NCBI RefSeq assembly: GCF_017353175.1
Contig: NZ_JAFMYW010000001.1
Location: 1,240,001-1,304,000, forward strand
Direction of reading: 5' to 3'
Length of the DNA: 64,000 nt
From: Fibrella forsythiae
GTDB lineage: Bacteria > Bacteroidota > Bacteroidia > Cytophagales > Spirosomataceae
The translations under genes and the position numbers were made by a program. How positions within the stretch are numbered: the first letter of the stretch is position 1; every line of letters begins with the position of its first letter. Below are positions 36,645 to 44,968 of the stretch, piece after piece. The notes beneath the pieces are model-generated. The model saw only the letters and a program-made list of their open reading frames with translations, ran no database searches and was not told where the DNA came from.

Positions 36645-37862
36645 AAGTGGTCCCGTTACCAATTCACCTTCAGTTGGTTGGGTTTTCTTCGTATCGGTGA
36701 ACAGGAAGATAAAGAGCAGCAGTACAACCACGGCAATGGCCGCGGGCACCATCCAGAAAGCGGTGTAATCGATACCTGTTGGTGTTTTAGCCCAGTCTTT
36801 CACAAAGCCGGACAGGTAGGAGCCGATGCTCATCCCGATGCCGTAGGTAGCCAGCGAAATCAGCCCCTGCGCCGACGAACGGATCGAATCGCCCGCCTTA
36901 TGGTCGGTATAGATCTGGCCCGTTACAAAAAAGAAATCATAGCACACCCCGTGGAGGATAATGGCGAGGTAGAACATCCAGATACCCGACTCGGCGTTAC
37001 CGTAGCCAAAGAACAGGAAGCGGGCAATCCAGGCAATCAGGCCAATAATCAGCATTTTTTTGACGCCGAAACGGGTAAAGGCAAATGGAATCAGCAGCAT
37101 AAAGATCACCTCTGAAGCCTGCCCCAGCGACATCACGTTCTCTACGTTTTTCATGCCCGAATCAGTCAGGGCGGAGTTGGCCATAGCATAATAGAACGAC
37201 AGAGGAATACAGATCAGCACCGACGACAGGAAGAAAATAGCGAACGACCGGTCTTTGAACAGTTGAAAGGCGTCGAGCCCCAGAATCTGGCTGATCGATG
37301 CACCACCTGTTGCTTTGGGCGGCGTGTTGGGCAGGAAGAAAGCAAAGATGCCCAGTGCCACCGACATGTACATCGACAGTTCGAAGATGGCCACCTTGTC
37401 GCCAAATCCGTAGTACCCCACAATATTCGTCACTACGATCCAGGCGATAGTGCCCAGCACCCGAATGCCCGGAAACTCTTTCTCGGGGCTAACCATCTGC
37501 TGCATGGCAATAGACGAGGTCAGGGCCAGCGTTGGCGCAAAGGTGATACAATACACCAGCAGTGCCCAGAAAAACTGGTCGGGATCACGCACATCGATCA
37601 GAAAATAAAGGACCGCTGCGCCCAGCAACGTTAGCACGCCCAGCACCCGCTGAGCGGCAAAATAGCGATCGGCAATCATACCAACGAAAAAAGGAGCAAC
37701 CAGCATAGCCAGTGAAAACGTGGCAAAAGCAGCGCCTTGTTGCAGGCCCGTGGCCCCCATACTTTTTTCCATGTACTTGGTAACCTGACCATACCAGGCT
37801 CCCCAGATAAAAAACTGGAAAAACATCATGGCCGATAATTGCAGGCGGGTAGTCAACGACAT
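36642..37862 (-). CDS. Nucleoside:H+ symporter (NupG-like) MFS transporter
   Basis: A 406-residue, 12-helix inner-membrane transporter. MFFQFFIWGAWYGQVTKYM at the N terminus and the GMIADRYFAAQRVLG loop are typical of the nucleoside:H+ symporter branch of the MFS. LHGVCYDFFFVTGQIYTD and RSSAQGL in the second half are also typical of that branch. It probably imports nucleosides, though family members are often annotated broadly. A copy of the window-wide 9-mer lies directly against the start codon, reading ACGTACCTG then ATG on the coding strand. Confidence 0.85.
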   Translation of the reverse strand: MSLTTRLQLSAMMFFQFFIWGAWYGQVTKYMEKSMGATGLQQGAAFATFSLAMLVAPFFVGMIADRYFAAQRVLGVLTLLGAAVLYFLIDVRDPDQFFWALLVYCITFAPTLALTSSIAMQQMVSPEKEFPGIRVLGTIAWIVVTNIVGYYGFGDKVAIFELSMYMSVALGIFAFFLPNTPPKATGGASISQILGLDAFQLFKDRSFAIFFLSSVLICIPLSFYYAMANSALTDSGMKNVENVMSLGQASEVIFMLLIPFAFTRFGVKKMLIIGLIAWIARFLFFGYGNAESGIWMFYLAIILHGVCYDFFFVTGQIYTDHKAGDSIRSSAQGLISLATYGIGMSIGSYLSGFVKDWAKTPTGIDYTAFWMVPAAIAVVVLLLFIFLFTDTKKTQPTEGELVTGPL

Positions 37863-38035
37863 CAGGTACGTTCGTTTAAAGTGTCTGTTCAGAGAAGTTC
37901 GAATCTACAGATAAAAGCCATTAGGTTCGATATTTCCTTTCAGATGACCGTGTCCTCACTATCTGGCCGGTAAGGTGATAATTGATTGATAAACTGCTGG
38001 AAGTTTTTTTATTGATATTCCTATCAGCCACTTTC

Positions 38036-38461
38036 ATGACAACTATTTTTACCCTACCACCTCCTATAAACTGGACCGATCTCGATACGGCCCTCCGAAC
38101 AGTTGACCTCACCGCCCTGACCGACACCTGCAGGTTGGGCAATGCCGGTCAGTCAGTGATGACCTTGTTTCTCTCAGTACCCGGCATTCATAGCACACCG
38201 CCCAACGAAACACCATTACTGGCAGGGTCTGGCCTATTTCTCTGGAGATGGATGCGACGGTGGCTTACATGCTCGACTCACCAAGCCGATTGTGTTGGCG
38301 ACTCGGTTAAAGTAACGCAGACGATACCCGTTCATGGCCTTGGACGCGTGAATTATCGGGGTACTGAGTGGTCGGCCAGAACGTTAGCCGGTAAAACGCA
38401 CAAACCCGGCGATGGAGTTACCATACGCCGGGTTGAAGGCATTATACTGGTTGTTGACTAA
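38036..38461 (+). CDS. Small NfeD-like protein (C-terminal OB-fold), probably diverged
   Basis: A 141-residue protein from the ATG at 38036; a TTG at 37982 would add an 18-residue hydrophobic leader and could be the real start because it supplies a membrane anchor. The last 45 residues (GLGRVNYRGTEWSARTL, KPGDGVTIRRVEGIILVV) match the OB-fold of NfeD proteins, which organise membrane microdomains with flotillin/stomatin. The middle is not recognisable and the usual 3-4 membrane helices are missing, so this may be a degraded or atypical family member. No flotillin gene is adjacent. Confidence 0.5.
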   Translation: MTTIFTLPPPINWTDLDTALRTVDLTALTDTCRLGNAGQSVMTLFLSVPGIHSTPPNETPLLAGSGLFLWRWMRRWLTCSTHQADCVGDSVKVTQTIPVHGLGRVNYRGTEWSARTLAGKTHKPGDGVTIRRVEGIILVVD

Positions 38462-38472
38462 ACAGAGGTCAA

Positions 38473-38715
38473 CTAGGCCCTACTGGTTGAGCCTTTAATC
38501 AGGGCAGCAATACCAAGCAGGATAACAGCACCCACAAACGATGTCAGGATGGCGTCGATCAGGCCGGTTGACTTACCGAAGAAATAGCCACCAACGATAC
38601 CGCCCGCTATACCCAGCAGAATTTCTACCAGCAGCGAAAAAGAGAAACGCTTAAACACGAGGTCGGCTAACCAACCGGCAACAGCGCCAACGAGAATTGA
38701 TGTTAAGATACCCAT
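38473..38715 (-). CDS. GlsB/YeaQ/YmgE-family stress membrane protein
   Basis: An 80-residue protein with the full family pattern: MGILTSILVGAVAGWLAD, a hydrophobic LLGIAGGIVGGYFFG helix and a third helix FVGAVILLGIAALI. Length is as usual for the family. These transglycosylase-associated proteins are induced by envelope and general stress, with no proven enzyme activity. It is convergent with the NfeD-like gene, 11 nt apart. Confidence 0.9.
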   Translation of the reverse strand: MGILTSILVGAVAGWLADLVFKRFSFSLLVEILLGIAGGIVGGYFFGKSTGLIDAILTSFVGAVILLGIAALIKGSTSRA

Positions 38716-38850
38716 GATAGTTTTTCTTTAAAGTTGAGTGTTTACGAAAACAGAGATATAACGGCGAACCAGCAGTTATGTTCGTACATTCGACTGAATG
38801 TAGCAATTACTGTTGTTGCTGCTGACTACAATTGACTTTTAGGAAAGCCG

Positions 38851-38858
38851 TATCTTTG
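38851..38858 (+). promoter_or_regulatory. Candidate -7 promoter element of queE
   Basis: TATCTTTG, an exact TAnnTTTG match, ends 4 nt before the queE ATG, so transcripts would be nearly leaderless. A TTGAC at 38832 lies 14 nt further upstream, closer than the ideal -33 spacing. Confidence 0.4.
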
Positions 38859-38862
38859 CGGT

Positions 38863-39495
38863 ATGAGTACCGAACAGCATCAACAACAAACAGCAACCAA
38901 TTCCCTGCCCGTCATGGAGGCGTTCTATACGCTTCAGGGTGAAGGCGCCCATGCCGGCAAAGCCGCTTATTTTATCCGTCTCGGCGGCTGCGACGTGGGC
39001 TGCCACTGGTGCGACGTAAAAGAGTCCTGGGATGTTAACGCCCACCCTCACCTGCCAATCGACCAGATCGTCTCGGAGGCCCTGACGTACCCAGGGCGTA
39101 TGGCCGTTATTACGGGTGGCGAGCCCCTGATGCACGACCTGAGCACGCTGACTGCTGCACTGCAGGTAGCTGGTTTTCAGACAAACATTGAAACATCCGG
39201 CGTATATCCGGTTAGTGGTTCGTGGGATTGGATCTGCTTTTCACCAAAGAAATTCAAGCAACCCAATCCGGACATTTACGCGAAGGCCGACGAGTTGAAA
39301 GTCATCATCTACAACCAGTCTGACTTTGCCTTTGCCGAATCGTTCGTCGTAAACCTACGGCCTGGCTGTCGATTATTACTTCAACCGGAGTGGAGCCGTT
39401 CAGACGAAATGTTGCCCCGCATCGTTGAGTATGTAAAGGCAAATCCACAGTGGCAAATATCCCTGCAAACGCACAAATTCATGCAAATTCCCTAG
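38863..39495 (+). CDS. queE: 7-carboxy-7-deazaguanine synthase (radical SAM)
   Basis: A 210-residue radical SAM enzyme of queuosine/7-deazaguanine biosynthesis, converting 6-carboxy-tetrahydropterin to 7-carboxy-7-deazaguanine. The N-terminal FYTLQGEGAHAGKAAYFIRL is diagnostic. The cluster-binding cysteines are Cys43, Cys47 and Cys50 in GCDVGCHWCD, spaced CxxxCxxC as in the Gram-negative QueE form. TGGEPLMHDL and NIETSG follow. The other que genes are not in the window. Its 3' end overlaps the annotated frame of the OmpA gene. Confidence 0.93.
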   Translation: MSTEQHQQQTATNSLPVMEAFYTLQGEGAHAGKAAYFIRLGGCDVGCHWCDVKESWDVNAHPHLPIDQIVSEALTYPGRMAVITGGEPLMHDLSTLTAALQVAGFQTNIETSGVYPVSGSWDWICFSPKKFKQPNPDIYAKADELKVIIYNQSDFAFAESFVVNLRPGCRLLLQPEWSRSDEMLPRIVEYVKANPQWQISLQTHKFMQIP

Positions 39496-41516
39496 GCAAA
39501 TGGACCGCAACGGTCTGTCTGAACCGATTGACCGCCAACTCTGCTCAGGTACGTCTGGTCGCGCTCGTAATTTTTCACTGTGCGCTACTGATTACCCTGC
39601 CGTTTCTGGGGCATGCACAATCGAAAAAAGCCGTTGATCTGTACACGCAGGGGATAAAGTTATTTAACGAACGGAAAGCGGGCGAAGCGATTCCGTTTTT
39701 CGAGCAGGCCCTGCGAGATACCCCCGCCTTTCTCGACGCTCAGGTACGTTTGGGGCAAGCTTACGAATTCACCCGTCGTCCCGAGTTAGCCCTTAATGCA
39801 TACCGGGCTGCCATTGCGCTTCAGAGCAATCAGTCAACAACAGCAGCGCCTTCGGCCACCGGCGCCATCGCCGCCGCCTATCAGGGTTCGGCACAGATCC
39901 TGCTCAAACTGGGCCGCTACAACGAAGCCATTCCAATGCTAGAGGCGTTCCTGAAAAACTTTGCGCCCGAGTCGGCCAAGGCACGGCAGGTACAGCGTGC
40001 GTTAGCTACCGCCCGGTTTGGCCAGGAAGCCGTGCAGCATCCGGTATCGGTTAATCCGAAGCCCTTATCTGAGTCGATAAAAATTGGCGAGTCACAGTAT
40101 TTCCCCGTGCTGACTGCCGACGAGCAGACGCTGGTGTTTACGATGCTGAAACCGGAAGGCGACGAAGACCTGATGACGGCTACGTTTGCGCCGGAAGGTG
40201 GCTGGCAAACACCTGTCCCGCTATCAGCCAACATTAATACGGCTGATAATGAAGGCACAGCCAGCCTTTCTGCCGACGGACGGTTACTGGTTTTCACCGC
40301 TTGCCAGAGCGGCGTTCGGCAGGGCTTCGGCAGTTGCGACCTGTACAGCACGCAGAAAACCGGCGATGTCTGGAGCGTGCCGCAAAACCTTGGCCCCACC
40401 ATCAACACCCGTGATTACGAATCACAACCCAGCCTCTCGGCCGACGGGCGGCAACTCTACTTTGTCTCGAACCGGCCGGGCGGTCTGGGTCAGCGCGATA
40501 TCTGGCGCAGCACCCGCAACGCTAGTGGCGACTGGTCTGAACCGGTAAATCTGGGTAAACCCGTTAATACACCCTTCAACGAGGCCTCGCCTTTCCTGCA
40601 TGCCAACGGGCAAACGCTGTTTTTTGCCTCTGATGGGCATATAGGCCTGGGTGGTTATGATCTGTTCGTGAGCCGGTACCGCCCCGACAGCACCAAAGCA
40701 GGCTGGTCTGTACCGGCCAATCTGGGATATCCGATCAATACGTCGGAAGATCAGGCGTCATTGTTTGTCTCGGCCAGTGGCGCAAAAGCGTATTATTCGT
40801 TTGAAGAACAAAAAGACGGCGTATCGCAAAAATCACGGATTTATACCTTCGATCTGCCCGTCACACTGCGCGATCAGGTACGTCCCGTGAATTACCTGAA
40901 GGGCCTGATTACCGACGCCCGCACCAGCAAACCCCTGAGCGCCACCATCGACCTCATCGACGTGCGAACGAACCAGACCGTATCACGCATTTCGTCGGAT
41001 GTGCAAACGGGCCAGTATGTTGCCGTATTGCCCGCTGGCGGCGAGTATGCCCTTTACGTAAGTGCACCGGGTTATCTATTTAAAAGTCTGTCTTTTAACT
41101 ATACCGATAAAACCTCTACCGAAACAGGAATGGGTCAGGGCGTATCGCTCGATGCTGGTCTGGAACCTATAGGCACCACGAGCAAAGAAACATTGAACAA
41201 CCTGTTTTTCGAGTCTGGACGATATGAATTATCGGGTAAATCGCTGACCGAGCTTGAACGGCTGGCCGAGTTTATGAACGTGAACCCTACGGCGCGGATC
41301 GAGATAGCCGGCCATACCGACGACCGTGGCGACCCGACCGCTAACCTGGAATTGTCGCGCAAACGTGCCCAAACGGTTGTCGATTACCTGGTCCGTATGA
41401 ATGTGGCTCCGGCCCGCCTGAAAGCCATTGGTTATGGCAAAACCCGCCCGGCCGTAAAAGGCACCACCGACGAAGCCCGGCAACGCAATCGCCGCATCGA
41501 ATGGCGGGTGATGTAG
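39450..41516 (+). CDS. OmpA-family protein with TPR, PD40 propeller and carboxypeptidase-like domains
   Basis: An outer-membrane/periplasmic protein of up to 688 residues. Order: signal-like hydrophobic segment (near residues 36-56), TPR helices to about 200, a PD40/WD40-like propeller at about 210-460 with repeated SLSADGRLLVF and LSADGRQLYFV blades, a CarboxypepD_reg-like module about 475-560, and an OmpA peptidoglycan-binding domain from 575 (AGHTDDRGDPTANLELSRKRAQTVVDYL). The domain set is like PorE of the type IX secretion system. The start is unclear: GTG at 39450 inside queE, or TTG at 39528 after it; no ATG is available. Confidence 0.85.
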   Translation: MANIPANAQIHANSLGKWTATVCLNRLTANSAQVRLVALVIFHCALLITLPFLGHAQSKKAVDLYTQGIKLFNERKAGEAIPFFEQALRDTPAFLDAQVRLGQAYEFTRRPELALNAYRAAIALQSNQSTTAAPSATGAIAAAYQGSAQILLKLGRYNEAIPMLEAFLKNFAPESAKARQVQRALATARFGQEAVQHPVSVNPKPLSESIKIGESQYFPVLTADEQTLVFTMLKPEGDEDLMTATFAPEGGWQTPVPLSANINTADNEGTASLSADGRLLVFTACQSGVRQGFGSCDLYSTQKTGDVWSVPQNLGPTINTRDYESQPSLSADGRQLYFVSNRPGGLGQRDIWRSTRNASGDWSEPVNLGKPVNTPFNEASPFLHANGQTLFFASDGHIGLGGYDLFVSRYRPDSTKAGWSVPANLGYPINTSEDQASLFVSASGAKAYYSFEEQKDGVSQKSRIYTFDLPVTLRDQVRPVNYLKGLITDARTSKPLSATIDLIDVRTNQTVSRISSDVQTGQYVAVLPAGGEYALYVSAPGYLFKSLSFNYTDKTSTETGMGQGVSLDAGLEPIGTTSKETLNNLFFESGRYELSGKSLTELERLAEFMNVNPTARIEIAGHTDDRGDPTANLELSRKRAQTVVDYLVRMNVAPARLKAIGYGKTRPAVKGTTDEARQRNRRIEWRVM

Positions 41517-41570
41517 AGAAGTGAACCTTCCGTTGCGGGCATCGTTACATCAGCGTAATCCCCCCACCGA

Positions 41571-42290
41571 ATGGCTACTACCTTCCTGACCGCCGAATGG
41601 CGACAATTGATTTTTGCCAACTACGCCATTGACCGTCGCGTACTACAGCCGCTGGTTCCGTACGGTACCGAGCTCGACACATATGAGGGTGTTTGTTACG
41701 GAAGCCTGGTTGGTTTCTACTTTCAGCGCGTGAAAATGTTTGGCCAGATCGCGGTGCCGTTCCACCGTGAGTTCGAAGAATTCAATCTGCGGTTCTACGT
41801 GCGGCGAAAGACCGAAACCGGCTGGAAACGAGGTGTCGTTTTCGTGAAGGAGATTGTGCCCAAACTGGCCATTACACTCGTTGCCAGAACGTTATACGGC
41901 GAACCATACGCAACCCACCCCATGCGCCACAGCTGGCAAACGGAGGGCGATACACAACATATTGGGTATGAATGGAAAGTCGGCGCCGACTGGAATTATA
42001 TCCGCGTCAGCGCCGACAAGACAGGCCATGCATTGATTCCCGGTAGCGAAGAGGCCTTCATTACCGAGCATTACTGGGGGTATACCGGGCGGGGCGCGGG
42101 CCGAACATCCGAGTATGAAGTGGTCCATCCAAAATGGAACATCTACACCGTCTCGGATTATGACGTCAGATGCAACGTACCTAAACTGTACGGAGCCGCT
42201 TTTGCGCCATTCTTTGAGCAGCCCCCCCATTCTGTTTTTCTGGCCGATGGGTCAGCCGTTGCGATCAAATCAGGGGCAGCCGTGATTTAG
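41571..42290 (+). CDS. DUF2071 (YqjF-like) protein
   Basis: A 239-residue protein of the DUF2071 family. Typical blocks are FLTAEWRQLIFANYAID, LVPYGTELDTYEGVCYGSLV and EFNLRFYVRR, and ALARTLYGEPY-like LVARTLYGEPY in the middle. The fold resembles acetoacetate decarboxylase-like barrels, but no lysine nucleophile is evident and family members have no proven reaction. It stands between the OmpA gene (54 nt upstream) and the convergent GH43 gene (3 nt). Confidence 0.85.
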   Translation: MATTFLTAEWRQLIFANYAIDRRVLQPLVPYGTELDTYEGVCYGSLVGFYFQRVKMFGQIAVPFHREFEEFNLRFYVRRKTETGWKRGVVFVKEIVPKLAITLVARTLYGEPYATHPMRHSWQTEGDTQHIGYEWKVGADWNYIRVSADKTGHALIPGSEEAFITEHYWGYTGRGAGRTSEYEVVHPKWNIYTVSDYDVRCNVPKLYGAAFAPFFEQPPHSVFLADGSAVAIKSGAAVI

Positions 42291-42293
42291 CGC

Positions 42294-43352
42294 CTATTCG
42301 CCCGCCGGCCGTTTTATGTAGTTCGTTGCCGGATCGGGCGTGCCAAAATTGGGTGTTCCATCTGTATTGTAGCTAAACGGCTGCATGCGGATTGACCGGA
42401 AGTCGCCGCAACCCTGGCCGGGAGCCGGATTAGCGTGGTAGATGATCCAGTTCTCAGTGCCATCGGGCGACTTAAAAAATCCGTTGTGACCCACTCCGTA
42501 CGTACTCCCGCTGGCGTATGGTCCGAATACGGGCGTTGCTGATTTTGTCCAGCTGGCTGTGTTCAGCAAATCGCTGGTCGTGCTGGCCGACAGCTGGCCA
42601 AGAGCATATAGATCGGTGGCGCAGTAACTGGCTGAATAGACCAGGAAAACCTTGTTGCCGTTGACCAGAAACTCCGGCCCTTCATTCACGCCAAAGCCCT
42701 GCTTTTCCCAACTGTAGTCAGGAGCTGATAACCGTACCCGTGGGCCGGCAGCCACCGTATATGGGTTGGTCAGTTTAGCGATGTAAATGTACTGTGCTCC
42801 ACCAAGGTCGGTATCCCAGCCCGACCAGGCAAAATAAAGCTGGCTGTTCAGATTAAGCAACGTTCCGTCGATCGCCCATTTATTGTCGGGCAGGGCCAGG
42901 CTACCACGATCTACCCACGTACCTGTTGTAGGGTCAGCGGCTTCATTTTCCAGCACAAACATGCGGTGGTTCCGGTCAGCGCCATCATCGGCTGTGTAGT
43001 AGACGTACCACTTGCCATTCACGCTATGCAGTTCAGGTGCCCAGATATTCCGCGAGTTAGGGCCGGTAACTGGTGGTGTCCAGACGGTAACGGCTCTTAC
43101 CGAACCAAGACGGCTCATCGACCTTGTTTTGTAGATCCGTATGGTATTACCGGTGGTATGCATCACATAATAAAACCCGTCGCGCTGAGCCACCCACGGG
43201 TCGGGGCCAACGGGTAATATCGGGTTTTTGAACTTCCCGACTGTATCCGTCGGCACAACGGGCGTTGGCGGCGTTACGGTACTGGTTGACTTACAGCCAT
43301 ATCCACCAATAAACCAGAGCAGAATAAGGGTTGAGAAAAGAGCGTTTTTCAT
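42294..43352 (-). CDS. GH43-family glycoside hydrolase, lipoprotein
   Basis: A 352-residue five-bladed propeller enzyme. Started at 43352 it has a lipoprotein signal with the cysteine in GGYGCKS, so it is probably surface- or periplasm-anchored. The family catalytic triad is visible: general base in GPDPWV, the pKa-modulating Asp in WAIDGTLL and the acid Glu in VNEGPEF. Likely activity is on arabinan or arabinoxylan. It is the last gene of the SusCD locus. The 66-nt gap after susD contains an 18-bp hairpin that may reduce its expression relative to SusCD. Confidence 0.88.
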   Translation of the reverse strand: MKNALFSTLILLWFIGGYGCKSTSTVTPPTPVVPTDTVGKFKNPILPVGPDPWVAQRDGFYYVMHTTGNTIRIYKTRSMSRLGSVRAVTVWTPPVTGPNSRNIWAPELHSVNGKWYVYYTADDGADRNHRMFVLENEAADPTTGTWVDRGSLALPDNKWAIDGTLLNLNSQLYFAWSGWDTDLGGAQYIYIAKLTNPYTVAAGPRVRLSAPDYSWEKQGFGVNEGPEFLVNGNKVFLVYSASYCATDLYALGQLSASTTSDLLNTASWTKSATPVFGPYASGSTYGVGHNGFFKSPDGTENWIIYHANPAPGQGCGDFRSIRMQPFSYNTDGTPNFGTPDPATNYIKRPAGE

Positions 43353-43362
43353 CGTTGAGTAT

Positions 43363-43414
43363 AAACGGAATTTACCACAGCGGAACAGAAGTTTCACTGT
43401 GGTAAATTCCGTTT
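43363..43414 (-). terminator. Hairpin between susD and GH43 (terminator or mRNA-processing element)
   Basis: Perfect 18-bp arms, 43363-43380 and 43397-43414 (AAACGGAATTTACCACAG and its complement), with a 16-nt loop. Read on the minus strand it lies 3 nt after the susD stop and 10 nt before the GH43 start. The trailing T-run is short (TTTATACT), so partial termination or transcript stabilisation is as likely as full termination. Confidence 0.65.
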
Positions 43415-43417
43415 TGG

Positions 43418-44941
43418 TTAATAATTCGGGTTTTGCGTCAGGTTCGGGTTCAAATCCCGGTCAAGTTGAGGAATAGGCAGGAGTTCGCTCTTGCCTTTCA
43501 CAAAGGTCGAGAAAGCAGCATCGCGGCTGGCCAGTTGCGGGCCAAGATCGCCCCAACGCGCCAGATCATTCCAGCGGTGGCCTTCACCCGAGAGTTCCAG
43601 CAGCCGTTCGTGTTTTAGCTGGGTCAGGAACTGCGCCTGCGATAGCCCTGGTTTCGCCACGGTCAACGTTGGCAGCCCGGCCCGACGACGTACCTGATCT
43701 ACGTAGGCGTAGGCCTGCGTTGTTTTGCCCGTTGCGTTCAGGGCTTCGGCATACATCAGCAGCACATCGGCATAACGGATATACCGCCAGTTGTTGGGCG
43801 ACCGGTAGCCTTCTTCGTTCTTCCAGTGGTCGTTCTGAAACTTCCGGAACCACACACGCTTATTGCCGGTGCCGTACCGCTGCGTGAAGGTCTGCCCGTA
43901 AATCTGCGTGAAATTAGGCCCACGCACATCCGTCGAATCATATAGATACGAGGCTTCCAGCCGTGGATCGCGCGCGCCCGTGGTCGTTTTTTCGTTGAAT
44001 TCGCTGATCGGCCAGCGTTGCGCTTCCCCGTCTGACCAGCCAATACCACTCGGACCAAAGAACTGCGCCAGCGAGGTGCCATAGTTCTGGTTCGGCGTTT
44101 CGGTATCATCATCCGTATACTCGGCCGGGTTGATCTGGAACTGCCACTCAAATACCGACTCTTTATTGTTTTCCGACGTGATCAGGAAGTTGTCGCGGTA
44201 ATTGGGCATCAACGAATAAATACCTTTCCCTTCGCCATCGGCCAGCCATTGCAGGGGCGTAAGTGCTTCCGTGTACTTCTGCTGCTGCATCTGCGCTCTG
44301 GCCAGCAATGCATAGGCAGCGCCTTTGGTAGCCCGGCCCAAATCGGAGTTGCCATATGTAGTTGGCAGCACAGTAGCGGCCTCGGTCAGGTCTTTTTCGA
44401 TCTGCGCCCAAACCTGCGCACTAGTTGCTGAACCAGGCTTATCACCCACCACCGATGTTTTCAGAATCAACGGTACGTTACCCCACAGCGTGACGAGGTG
44501 GAAGTAGTACATGGCCCGCAGAAACTTGGCTTCACCCAGGTAACGACCTTTCAGCGTGGCATCCATGCTGATGTTGGGTACGTTATCGATCACCTGATTG
44601 GCCCGGTTGATGCCGATGTAGTTGTCGTTCCAGACAGCGTAGGCATTGCCGTAGTTATAATCGGTCACCCGGAACTGGTCCATGTTATTCACAATGTCGG
44701 TTGCCGGGCTTTGGCTCCGCCCTTCGTCCGACCGGATGATGTAGTAGAACGGCATCCAGCGCGAAATACCTCCCCGGTGCATGGTACTATAGACGGAATT
44801 AACACCCGCCAGTGCGTCGTCGCCAGTTTTCCAGAATGACTGGGCAGTCACCTGGTTTGGGTTAACAATATCTAAGCTCCGGTCGCAACCTGCCAGCATC
44901 AGGGCGGCAGCTACGGTGAGCGATATGATTGTATTTTTCAT
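43418..44941 (-). CDS. SusD/RagB-family nutrient-binding outer-membrane lipoprotein
   Basis: A 507-residue SusD-type lipoprotein: signal with lipobox LAGCDR (Cys19), N-terminal DIVNPNQVTAQSFWKT, TPR-like helices (RYLGEAKFLRAMYYFHLVTLWGNVP spans the conserved core), and a C-terminal part with NNWRYIRYADVLLMYAEALN, LLELSGEGHRWNDLARWG and a final NLTQNPNY. It caps the SusC porin and captures the glycan. The stop is followed by a hairpin, then GH43. Domain order and length are as usual. Confidence 0.95.
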   Translation of the reverse strand: MKNTIISLTVAAALMLAGCDRSLDIVNPNQVTAQSFWKTGDDALAGVNSVYSTMHRGGISRWMPFYYIIRSDEGRSQSPATDIVNNMDQFRVTDYNYGNAYAVWNDNYIGINRANQVIDNVPNISMDATLKGRYLGEAKFLRAMYYFHLVTLWGNVPLILKTSVVGDKPGSATSAQVWAQIEKDLTEAATVLPTTYGNSDLGRATKGAAYALLARAQMQQQKYTEALTPLQWLADGEGKGIYSLMPNYRDNFLITSENNKESVFEWQFQINPAEYTDDDTETPNQNYGTSLAQFFGPSGIGWSDGEAQRWPISEFNEKTTTGARDPRLEASYLYDSTDVRGPNFTQIYGQTFTQRYGTGNKRVWFRKFQNDHWKNEEGYRSPNNWRYIRYADVLLMYAEALNATGKTTQAYAYVDQVRRRAGLPTLTVAKPGLSQAQFLTQLKHERLLELSGEGHRWNDLARWGDLGPQLASRDAAFSTFVKGKSELLPIPQLDRDLNPNLTQNPNY

Positions 44942-44968
44942 AATGATTTGCTCTGGAGTGAATCGAAT

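Noticed and set aside
38453-38473. Short hairpin GTTGAC/GTCAAC between the NfeD-like and GlsB-like genes
   Set aside because: Only 6 bp, no T-run; too weak to call a terminator.
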